The notes beneath the pieces were generated by a model. That model searched no databases. It was not told where the DNA came from and saw only the letters and a list, made by a program, of their open reading frames with translations. Both the position numbers and the translations under genes were made by a program. From Cellulophaga sp. RHA19 (lineage in GTDB: Bacteria > Bacteroidota > Bacteroidia > Flavobacteriales > Flavobacteriaceae), in contig NZ_PHUL01000001.1 in the NCBI RefSeq assembly GCF_002813425.1, positions 3,870,756-3,934,755 on the forward strand: 64,000 bases of DNA, in the 5' to 3' direction. Below are positions 36,754 to 43,262 of this stretch, piece after piece (the stretch's first letter is position 1; each line of letters opens with the position of its first letter).

Positions 36754-37838
36754 ACCATTGGTATTTTAATATTTGCTACTACCTCTTCATTTATCTCTTC
36801 TAAAGAAAACTCTGCTAAGTTTCCGTATAACAACCGTAGTCGTTGTTTTATATTTTTAAGACCTAACTGTGTAGAGCCTTTTACTATTTTTAATTTACCT
36901 GTATTACGCACAATAATATGCAAATATTTTTCTGTTCTGTTTGTAATTAAGGTAATTGTACCTCCTTTAATTAGATTTGCAATTCCGTGTTTTGCTGCAT
37001 TTTCTACCAATAACTGTATTATCATTGGTGGTATAGAAACAGATAGTGAGTTAGGGTCTACTTCTTTTACAAACTCTAACCTATCTTCAAACTGAATTTT
37101 AGATAAGGCTATATAATTCTCTACCATATCTAACTCTTCTTCCAAAGCAATAGAATTTACATCGTTCTTAATTAAAGAATACCTGAGCATTTCAGACAAT
37201 TTTGTAAGCATTTCTCTAGACTTACCAACGTCTTCTAACATTAAGCCTCTAATATTGTTTAAGCTATTAAACATAAAATGAGGATTAATTTGCCCCTTTA
37301 AAGAGTTTAACTGAGACTCCTTTAAACTCCCCTCTAACTTAAACTGTTTAAGAGTAATGTTTTTGTTATAGTCATAGGCTTTTATAACTAAAACTGTAAA
37401 AAGCCATATCACAAACATTGCAGAGAAGAATGGTATATTTGTTAAACGCATAAACCAATTTATAGAGTCTGTTAAGCTTTTTTCAGATTCAAAACTAGAA
37501 ATACTCTGAACCACATCTAACATTGGCCATAAAATTAAAGAATATATTATCTGAACTCCAATAAAAAGCAATACCAAACTAACTACGTTTCGTTTTTTAA
37601 GATTACCAAACGCTATGTGCTTTTCTATATAATATAATAATATAAAAGACATTGCATATGCTAGTAAGCCACAAGCAATACCTTCTCCTATTAAGTAACC
37701 TATGTAACCGTAATATTCGTTTTGGTCTGCATATTCTAATCCGTAAGAGACTTTGTCAAAAGTTAGTGTGGATAGTATTAAAACCAACCATCCTATTAAG
37801 GCAAAAACCCAGTATTTCCAGTTATTTATAAGTTTCAT
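36750..37838 (-). CDS. LytS/YehU-type sensor histidine kinase (PF06580)
   Basis: Inner-membrane sensor that phosphorylates the adjacent LytTR regulator. The 362-residue protein has four visible hydrophobic segments in the first ~155 residues, then a coiled linker and the PF06580 transmitter: phosphorylated His in SLKGQINPHFMFNSLNN, the N-box MIIQLLVENAAKHGI and the C-terminal GLKNIKQRLRLLYG. There is no separate extracytoplasmic domain, so it probably senses something in the membrane, such as a lipid, stress or a small membrane peptide. Its start lies about 150 bases downstream of the first micropeptide gene on the same strand, and it is translationally coupled to the regulator (4-base overlap). 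Confidence 0.94.
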   Translation of the reverse strand: MKLINNWKYWVFALIGWLVLILSTLTFDKVSYGLEYADQNEYYGYIGYLIGEGIACGLLAYAMSFILLYYIEKHIAFGNLKKRNVVSLVLLFIGVQIIYSLILWPMLDVVQSISSFESEKSLTDSINWFMRLTNIPFFSAMFVIWLFTVLVIKAYDYNKNITLKQFKLEGSLKESQLNSLKGQINPHFMFNSLNNIRGLMLEDVGKSREMLTKLSEMLRYSLIKNDVNSIALEEELDMVENYIALSKIQFEDRLEFVKEVDPNSLSVSIPPMIIQLLVENAAKHGIANLIKGGTITLITNRTEKYLHIIVRNTGKLKIVKGSTQLGLKNIKQRLRLLYGNLAEFSLEEINEEVVANIKIPMV

Positions 37839-37988
37839 TAAATTTATTCTAATACATTAATACGCTAATAAAAGCTTTTTATAATTATGCTTAAGCGATA
37901 ATGTTTAAAATTACGACAATCAATAATTCTGCTAGTAGTATCATAATATTTTTTTTTAGATTGATGGTTAATGGTTGATTACTTGTTT

Positions 37989-38123
37989 TTAAAATCCTAA
38001 GTGATACAAAAGTTTACCAAAATTGTAACCCAAACCAAAAAGTAGTGCAAGAGCAAAAGTGCTAATTAAAATACCATAAGCAATTGCATTTACTTTTTTG
38101 GTTAAAGTTGTTGGTTTCTGCAT
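37989..38123 (-). CDS. 44-residue single-span membrane micropeptide 1
   Basis: A short gene from ATG 38123 to TAA 37989. The product starts MQKPTTLTKKVNAIAY, has one hydrophobic helix (about residues 12-34) and ends GYNFGKLLYHLGF. It aligns without gaps to micropeptide 2 from a shared KK pair (residues 9-10): I, S, A, then G-Y-x-x-G occupy identical positions, and both proteins have 44 residues. Its promoter (-7 box TATTTTTG at 38239-38246) carries a LytTR-type operator (38281-38310). About 110 bases of leader are rich in TTGA/ATCA repeats. It lies on the same strand upstream of the LytS/LytTR genes. No known family recognised; a signalling or membrane-stress role is inference. Confidence 0.65.
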   Translation of the reverse strand: MQKPTTLTKKVNAIAYGILISTFALALLFGLGYNFGKLLYHLGF

Positions 38124-38140
38124 AACTGTTAGTTTTAAAT

Positions 38141-38238
38141 TTGATGATTTTGATTGATGATTTTGATTGATGAACTATTTATTAATGAACTGTTGTTGAT
38201 TGATTGATTGATTGATGATTTGTTTTTGATTGATGATT
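38141..38238. repeat. TTGATTGA/TGATGATT low-complexity repeat in the micropeptide 1 leader
   Basis: Irregular tandem copies of TTGA, TGAT and TTGATTGATGA, including four-and-a-half consecutive TTGA units around 38195-38215. On the transcribed (minus) strand it is a run of ATCA/TCAA in the untranslated leader of micropeptide 1, expected to be unstructured. It may vary in length by slippage. Confidence 0.8.
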
Positions 38239-38246
38239 CAAAAATA
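38239..38246 (-). promoter_or_regulatory. -7 box of micropeptide 1
   Basis: TATTTTTG on the minus strand, a full match to TAnnTTTG. Exactly 34 bases separate it from the LytTR-type operator at 38281-38310, the same distance as for micropeptide 2. No TTTG -33 element is obvious, fitting an activator-dependent promoter. Confidence 0.65.
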
Positions 38247-38280
38247 AAATAGTTTAAGTGTCTTTTTAGGTAATTTATGG

Positions 38281-38310
38281 CGAACGGTAGTATTTAAAAC
38301 CTAAACGGCA
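38281..38310 (-). promoter_or_regulatory. Tandem LytTR-type operator of micropeptide 1
   Basis: On the plus strand CGAACGGTA, 12 bases, then TAAACGGCA: two direct 9-mers with a 21-base period. On the minus strand these read as TACCGTTnG-type units, the published AgrA/LytTR consensus form (paired 9-mers separated by 12-13 bases). The second unit has two mismatches. Lies 34 bases upstream of the -7 box. Confidence 0.65.
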
Positions 38311-38333
38311 ATACAGGTTAACACCTTGGTTTC

Positions 38334-38468
38334 TTATACAAATAATTGTACAATAGCACCGCCTAATTTGTAGCCTACGTGGTATACTGGCACTATTGCT
38401 ATAATGCTACATATTAATAAGGCTTTAATTTGTTCTGCTTTTTTGATGATTGCTATTCTATTTTTCAT
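38334..38468 (-). CDS. 44-residue single-span membrane micropeptide 2
   Basis: A short gene from ATG 38468 to TAA 38334. The product starts MKNRIAIIKKAEQIKALL, has one hydrophobic helix (about residues 14-31) and ends VGYKLGGAIVQLFV. It has the same length as micropeptide 1 and aligns without gaps, sharing KK, I, S, A and GYxxG. The N-terminus is basic (four Lys, one Arg in 15 residues), so an N-in orientation is likely. A -7-like box (TACCTTTA, 38512-38519) and a strong LytTR-type operator (38554-38583) lie upstream. No double-glycine leader or lipobox, so it is probably not an exported pheromone. No known family recognised. Confidence 0.65.
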   Translation of the reverse strand: MKNRIAIIKKAEQIKALLICSIIAIVPVYHVGYKLGGAIVQLFV

Positions 38469-38511
38469 AATACAAAAATTTAAGGTTGTTATTAGTTGTT
38501 TAATTATGATG

Positions 38512-38519
38512 TAAAGGTA
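38512..38519 (-). promoter_or_regulatory. -7-like box of micropeptide 2
   Basis: TACCTTTA on the minus strand, one mismatch from TAnnTTTG, 43 bases before the ATG. It stands 34 bases from the operator at 38554-38583, matching the micropeptide 1 promoter base for base in geometry. Confidence 0.55.
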
Positions 38520-38553
38520 TAGCAGCTTATCCCTAAAAAAATCCGTTTTATGA

Positions 38554-38583
38554 CAAACGGTAATTTAAGATTAGCGAACGGTA
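38554..38583 (-). promoter_or_regulatory. Tandem LytTR-type operator of micropeptide 2
   Basis: CAAACGGTA, 12 bases (ATTTAAGATTAG), then CGAACGGTA on the plus strand: two copies of CNAACGGTA, both perfect, with a 21-base period. A third, inverted half (CCGTTT, 38543-38548) flanks the promoter-proximal side. The reverse complement TACCGTTnG is the consensus form bound by AgrA-type LytTR domains. Confidence 0.7.
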
Positions 38584-38654
38584 ATTTTGAAGAATTGAAT
38601 TGAAATTGCTGTACACACAGCACATAACTAGCTATATTACAAGCAACAAACTAA

Positions 38655-39182
38655 TTATTTTTTTACTTTGGGAGGGTATTTACTTAGTGCTTTTTCTACT
38701 ATTTGCAGCAATTTAAGCTCTTTAGCTTCTGGTGTTTGGTTTTCTTTGTAGCCACTAACGCTAGTTGCTTGCCATACTAATGCATCTCTTTGTACATCTA
38801 TAAAGTCAAACGTAATTTCTCTATCTAATTGGGCTCCGCCAATTGGCAAACCAACAGACAGTCCGCCACCAATATTATTACCGCCACCACCTAAACCAAC
38901 ACCAACAGAGTTGTTTGGTGTTCCTTTATATACTTGTGCCGTAATATTAATATAAATCTCTGGTTCTTCTGCTAATTTAAACCCTTTTGTACGCATAACA
39001 TCTTCTACAGCGTTTAGCAAACGTTTGGTATCTAAATCGTTTAAACCGGTTTTCATATCCATATAAAAACCATATGTAGTGTAAGCCGTAAAGTCTAAAT
39101 CTTTATCGTAATCATAATTTACACGTATAGTGTTACAAGAGACAAACAATAAAATTAAAAGTAGAGATACGTAGCTTTTCAT
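38655..39182 (-). CDS. DUF4136-family lipoprotein
   Basis: Envelope lipoprotein of unknown function. From the ATG at 39182 it has 175 residues, with a signal peptide MKSYVSLLLILLFVSC whose lipidated Cys is residue 16. A GTG seven codons upstream also opens the frame but would spoil the signal peptide. DUF4136 features follow: IRVNYDYDKDLDFTAYTTYG, a glycine-rich loop (VGVGLGGGGNNIGGGLSVGL, near residues 93-112), and TFDFIDVQRDALVWQATSV. It is transcribed toward the micropeptide locus, with about 70 bases between its stop and the operator at 38583. Confidence 0.88.
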   Translation of the reverse strand: MKSYVSLLLILLFVSCNTIRVNYDYDKDLDFTAYTTYGFYMDMKTGLNDLDTKRLLNAVEDVMRTKGFKLAEEPEIYINITAQVYKGTPNNSVGVGLGGGGNNIGGGLSVGLPIGGAQLDREITFDFIDVQRDALVWQATSVSGYKENQTPEAKELKLLQIVEKALSKYPPKVKK

Positions 39183-39285
39183 TGGTATATATTTTAGTTG
39201 CACTTATCTAATATACGGTTTAAACAAGAGGTATAGCCTTTTAAAGTTATTAAAAAGATATGGTAACACCCTACAATTAAACAAA

Positions 39286-40287
39286 TTAATTGTTAAGCTG
39301 CTGCCATAATTTATCTTTTAACTCTTGCAAACCTTGCTGTGCTACAGAAGAAATAAACATATATGTTGCACCATCTAAGTCTCTGTCTAACTCAACACTC
39401 ATTTCTGCAATAAGTTCATCATCTAACATATCACTTTTAGAAATTACAACAAAACGTTCCTTATCTATAAGTTCTGGGTTATATCTTTTTAACTCGTCTA
39501 ACAGTATTTTATATTCTTTACCAATATCCTTACTGTCTGCAGGTATTAAAAATAATAAAGTAGCATTACGCTCTATATGTCTTAAAAAGTAATGCCCTAA
39601 GCCTTTACCTTCTGCTGCACCTTCTATAATACCAGGTATATCTGCCATTACAAAACTCTGAAAATCGCGATACTGCACAATTCCTAAGTTTGGTTTTAGC
39701 GTAGTAAACTCATAATCTGCAATTTTAGGCTTTGCAGAAGTTAACACAGATAATAAAGTAGATTTACCTGCATTAGGAAAACCAACTAAACCTACATCTG
39801 CCAATACTTTTAACTCTAGAGTTATTTGCATTTCCTCACCAGACATTCCTGGCTGTGCATATCTAGGAGTTTGGTTGGTACTAGTTTTAAAATGCCAGTT
39901 ACCACGGCCACCTAAACCACCTTTTACTAGTATTACTTCTTCTCCGTGTTCTGTAACCTCTAGTACAATTTCGTTAGTTTCTGTATCCCTAACAACTGTT
40001 CCTAGTGGCACATCCATATACACATCTTGTCCGTCTGCACCAGAACTACGGCCTTTACTACCGTGCTCACCGTGTCCGGCTTTAAAGTGTCTTTGTACCT
40101 TATAATTTAATAAAGTCCACAAGTTTTTGTTACCACGCAAAATAATATGACCACCACGGCCACCATCACCACCATCTGGACCACCTTTGGTAATATACTT
40201 TTCTCTATGCAAGTGCACAGAGCCTTTACCTCCGTTACCAGAAGAAACCGTCATCTTTACATAGTCTACAAAATTACCTTCGGTCAT
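39286..40287 (-). CDS. obgE: Obg-family GTPase
   Basis: Essential GTPase involved in late 50S ribosome assembly and stress control. The 333-residue protein has the glycine-rich Obg fold (about 1-158, [32 protein letters not shown]) and a G domain with P-loop [11 protein letters not shown], switch-[15 protein letters not shown] as the NKxD-type guanine motif and a final SSVAQQGL. The C-terminal OCT domain is absent, which is usual for this lineage. It is 39 bases downstream of the hpt-adk fusion on the same strand, as in many Bacteroidota. Confidence 0.96.
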   Translation of the reverse strand: MTEGNFVDYVKMTVSSGNGGKGSVHLHREKYITKGGPDGGDGGRGGHIILRGNKNLWTLLNYKVQRHFKAGHGEHGSKGRSSGADGQDVYMDVPLGTVVRDTETNEIVLEVTEHGEEVILVKGGLGGRGNWHFKTSTNQTPRYAQPGMSGEEMQITLELKVLADVGLVGFPNAGKSTLLSVLTSAKPKIADYEFTTLKPNLGIVQYRDFQSFVMADIPGIIEGAAEGKGLGHYFLRHIERNATLLFLIPADSKDIGKEYKILLDELKRYNPELIDKERFVVISKSDMLDDELIAEMSVELDRDLDGATYMFISSVAQQGLQELKDKLWQQLNN

Positions 40288-40326
40288 TGTTTTAGGTTAT
40301 GGAATTAATATAATAAGTGTGTAGTT

Positions 40327-41445
40327 TTATAAAGTATCTATTACTTTACTTAACCTTGTTGTAATATCTTTTATTTCTCCTATACCATCTACAGTATGGA
40401 ATTTGCCTTGCTTGTCATAGTATGCTTGTAACGGAGCAGTTTTTTGGTTGTACTCATCAAACCTATTACGAATTTTACTTTCGTCTTGGTCATCACTTCT
40501 ACCACTAACTTTACCACGTTCTAACAAACGTTGTATTAAAACTTCGTCATTTGCATCTAAAGCAATAGTTGCATCAATCTTCATATCTTTAGTAGATAAA
40601 AAGTTATCTAATGCTTCTGCTTGTGCAGTTGTTCTTGGGAAACCATCAAAAATAAATCCACTTGCATCCGGATTCTTCTCTACTTCTTCCTTTAACATAT
40701 TAATTGTTACTTCATCTGGCACCAACTCACCCTTATCTATAAAAGACTTTGCTAGTGTACCTAATTCTGTACCATTTTTTATATTGTAACGAAACACATC
40801 TCCTGTAGAAATATGTTTTAAATTGTACTGTTCTTTTAAAAAATTTGCCTGTGTGCCCTTGCCAGCTCCCGGTTTCCCGAATAGTACAAGATTTATCATA
40901 TTATTTTGATTTAGTTGATACACTTCTTTTAGGTTTCTACCAAGCTCGTTATAATCTAACCCGTAACCTACAATAAATTTATTTGGAATTTCTATACCTA
41001 CGTAATCTATATTATACTCACCACTATACACAGATGGTTTGTAAAATAAAGTAGCTATTTTAAACTCTTTAACGTTACTGTTGCTAAACATATGCACCAG
41101 CTCTTTAACAGTACGGCCAGTGTCTATAACATCTTCTAATATTATTACACTTCTACCTTCAATAGTATCAGATACATCTATTAGTGTTTCTACAATTCCT
41201 GTAGAAGACAGCCCACTGTAAGAACTTAGTCTAACAAAAGAAACCTCGCAATTGTGTTCGTATGCTTTAAGCAAATCTGCGACAAACATAAAGGAACCAT
41301 TAAGTACACCTATAAAAACCGGAACCTCATCTTTGTAATCTTCGGCAATTTTATCCGCTATATTTTTAACCGCAGCTAAAATCTGTTGCTCGGTTAAATA
41401 AGGTCTAAAATATTTGTCGTGTAGCTTAATCAATTGGATGTTCAT
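40327..41445 (-). CDS. adk: Hypoxanthine phosphoribosyltransferase-adenylate kinase fusion
   Basis: Bifunctional purine enzyme of 372 residues. The N-terminal ~178 residues are a hypoxanthine phosphoribosyltransferase: PVFIGVLNGSFMFVADLL and the PRPP loop VIILEDVIDTGRTVKEL, then the FIVGYGLDYNELGRNL signature. The C-terminal ~190 residues are adenylate kinase: P-loop LVLFGKPGAGKGTQANFL, STGDVFRYNI, FDGFPRTTAQAEAL and a short LID (GKVSGRSDDQDESKIRNRF), with no zinc-finger LID. An ATG for adk alone exists at the domain junction (MINLVLFGKPG), so a separate Adk by internal initiation cannot be excluded. Upstream of obgE; a -7 box lies 12 bases before the ATG. Confidence 0.94.
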   Translation of the reverse strand: MNIQLIKLHDKYFRPYLTEQQILAAVKNIADKIAEDYKDEVPVFIGVLNGSFMFVADLLKAYEHNCEVSFVRLSSYSGLSSTGIVETLIDVSDTIEGRSVIILEDVIDTGRTVKELVHMFSNSNVKEFKIATLFYKPSVYSGEYNIDYVGIEIPNKFIVGYGLDYNELGRNLKEVYQLNQNNMINLVLFGKPGAGKGTQANFLKEQYNLKHISTGDVFRYNIKNGTELGTLAKSFIDKGELVPDEVTINMLKEEVEKNPDASGFIFDGFPRTTAQAEALDNFLSTKDMKIDATIALDANDEVLIQRLLERGKVSGRSDDQDESKIRNRFDEYNQKTAPLQAYYDKQGKFHTVDGIGEIKDITTRLSKVIDTL

Positions 41446-41457
41446 TTATTAAAAGCG

Positions 41458-41465
41458 CAAATATA
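41458..41465 (-). promoter_or_regulatory. -7 box of hpt-adk
   Basis: TATATTTG on the minus strand, full match to TAnnTTTG, 12 bases before the ATG at 41445; expected leader is only a few bases. The divergent purK promoter box is 53 bases away. Confidence 0.65.
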
Positions 41466-41518
41466 CCATTTTGATTTCTCTTTTTAGGATATACAAGAGC
41501 AGTTTTAAGATTTAAGTG

Positions 41519-41526
41519 TATTTTTG
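41519..41526 (+). promoter_or_regulatory. -7 box of purK-purE
   Basis: TATTTTTG, full match to TAnnTTTG, 34 bases before the purK ATG at 41561. It overlaps the codons that would follow an upstream GTG (41516), which rules that GTG out as the start. Confidence 0.7.
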
Positions 41527-41560
41527 TTACCAAGTTAACAATACTGCAAAAATTACAAAA

Positions 41561-42715
41561 ATGAACTTTTTTTCTTCTGACTTTAAACTTGGTATCTTGG
41601 GCGGTGGCCAATTAGGTAAAATGATGCTCTATGAAACCCGTAAATTAGACATATTTACTAAAGTTTTAGAAGCTACAGATGATGCACCCTCTAGTATTGC
41701 TTGTAATGAATTTGTTAAAGGTGATATTTTAGATTTTGATACTGTTTACAATTTTGGAAAAACGGTAGATGTACTAACTATAGAAATAGAAAATGTAAAT
41801 TTATCTGCGCTTGAAAAATTAGAAAACGAAGGCAAAAAAGTATACCCACCAACAAGTGCTTTACGTGTTATACACAACAAGGCTACTCAAAAATTATTCT
41901 ACGTAGACCATAATATACCTACCGCAGATTTTCACAGATTTGCCTATACTAGCGAAATTAAAGACAGTGTAGAAAATGGCGGATTAAACTTACCATTTGT
42001 TTGGAAATGTGCTCAGTTTGGTTATGATGGTCAAGGTGTAAAAGTTGTACGTACATTAACCGATTTAGAAGATCTACCCAATGTAGAATGTATTGCAGAA
42101 GAAATGGTGCCTTTTAAAAATGAACTTGCAGTAATTGTTGCTCGCAATAGTAAAGGTGAAGTAAAAACATATCCTGTTGTAGAAATGGAGTTTCACCCAG
42201 AAGCCAACCAAGTAGAATATGTTATTTGTCCGGCTAGAATACCAGACGCTGTTGCCCAAAAAGCACAAGAAGTAGCTTTACAAGTAGCAGATAAAATTAA
42301 ACACGTTGGTTTGTTAGCTGTAGAAATGTTCCAAACTAATGAAGATGAAATATTAGTGAACGAAGTTGCTCCTAGACCACACAACAGCGGGCATTATAGT
42401 ATAGAAGCCAGCTACACTAACCAGTTTGAGCAACATATACGTGCTATACTGGGCTTGCCATTAGGTAATACAAAAAGTAAAGTTGCTGGTATTATGGTAA
42501 ATCTTGTTGGCGCAGAAGGCTATACGGGTAATGTAGTCTATAAAAATATGGAAGATATTTTAAAGCTAGAAGGTGTTACTCCGCATATTTACGGTAAAAA
42601 GGAAACAAGACCTTTTCGTAAAATGGGACACGTAACTATTGTAAATAAAGATGTAGATAAGGCTCGTAAGATAGCCGAACAAGTAAAAAATACAATTAAA
42701 GTAATAAGCGAATAA
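41561..42715 (+). CDS. purK: N5-carboxyaminoimidazole ribonucleotide synthase PurK
   Basis: ATP-grasp enzyme of purine synthesis that carboxylates AIR to N5-CAIR using bicarbonate and ATP. From the ATG at 41561 the protein has 384 residues, starting MNFFSSDFKLGILGGGQLGKM. The ATP-grasp signatures are present: FVWKCAQFGYDGQGVKVV, IAEEMVPFKNELAVIVARN, and VNEVAPRPHNSGHYSIEA with the metal-binding Asn/Glu. The 15 residues ahead of this ATG in the longer frame overlap the promoter box and are not part of the family. purE follows after 3 bases, so the two sequential enzymes are co-expressed. Confidence 0.96.
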   Translation: MNFFSSDFKLGILGGGQLGKMMLYETRKLDIFTKVLEATDDAPSSIACNEFVKGDILDFDTVYNFGKTVDVLTIEIENVNLSALEKLENEGKKVYPPTSALRVIHNKATQKLFYVDHNIPTADFHRFAYTSEIKDSVENGGLNLPFVWKCAQFGYDGQGVKVVRTLTDLEDLPNVECIAEEMVPFKNELAVIVARNSKGEVKTYPVVEMEFHPEANQVEYVICPARIPDAVAQKAQEVALQVADKIKHVGLLAVEMFQTNEDEILVNEVAPRPHNSGHYSIEASYTNQFEQHIRAILGLPLGNTKSKVAGIMVNLVGAEGYTGNVVYKNMEDILKLEGVTPHIYGKKETRPFRKMGHVTIVNKDVDKARKIAEQVKNTIKVISE

Positions 42716-42718
42716 ATT

Positions 42719-43210
42719 ATGAGCAAAGTAGCCGTAGTAATGGGAAGCACAAGTGACCTTCCTGTAATGCAAGACGCAATAGATATTTTAAAAGGTTTTG
42801 ATATTGAGGTAGATGTAGATATTGTTTCTGCACACCGTACACCAGAAAAATTATTCGACTTTAGTAAAAACGCACATACAAACGGTTATAGTGTTATTAT
42901 TGCAGGTGCAGGTGGCGCAGCACACCTACCAGGTATGGTTGCATCTATGTCTCCACTACCAGTAATTGGTGTTCCTGTAAAAAGTAGCAACTCTATAGAT
43001 GGTTGGGATTCTGTTTTATCAATATTACAAATGCCTGGTGGCGTACCTGTTGCAACTGTTGCTCTAAATGGCGCAAAAAACGCTGGTATTTTAGCTGCAC
43101 AAATTATTGGGTCATCTGACAAATGTGTATTGGATAAAATAATTTTTTATAAAGAAGGATTAAAGCAAAAAGTTATTGAAGGAGCAGAAAAAGTAAAAAG
43201 CATAAAGTAA
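42719..43210 (+). CDS. purE: N5-CAIR mutase PurE
   Basis: Converts N5-CAIR made by PurK to CAIR in purine synthesis. The 163-residue class I PurE shows VVMGSTSDLPVMQDA, VDIVSAHRTPEKLFDF with the catalytic His, GAGGAAHLPGMVASM and GVPVKSSNSIDGWDSVLSIL. Size and motifs are normal. Three bases after purK. Confidence 0.97.
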   Translation: MSKVAVVMGSTSDLPVMQDAIDILKGFDIEVDVDIVSAHRTPEKLFDFSKNAHTNGYSVIIAGAGGAAHLPGMVASMSPLPVIGVPVKSSNSIDGWDSVLSILQMPGGVPVATVALNGAKNAGILAAQIIGSSDKCVLDKIIFYKEGLKQKVIEGAEKVKSIK

Positions 43211-43262
43211 TACAGCCCTTCTAAAATTTTCTCATTACCGTAATATCTTAAAATATTAAAAA

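Noticed and set aside
38141..38238. Possible CRISPR-like repeats (TTGATTGATGA)
   Set aside because: Units are 4-11 bases and irregular, with no constant spacer and no cas genes; a low-complexity tract.
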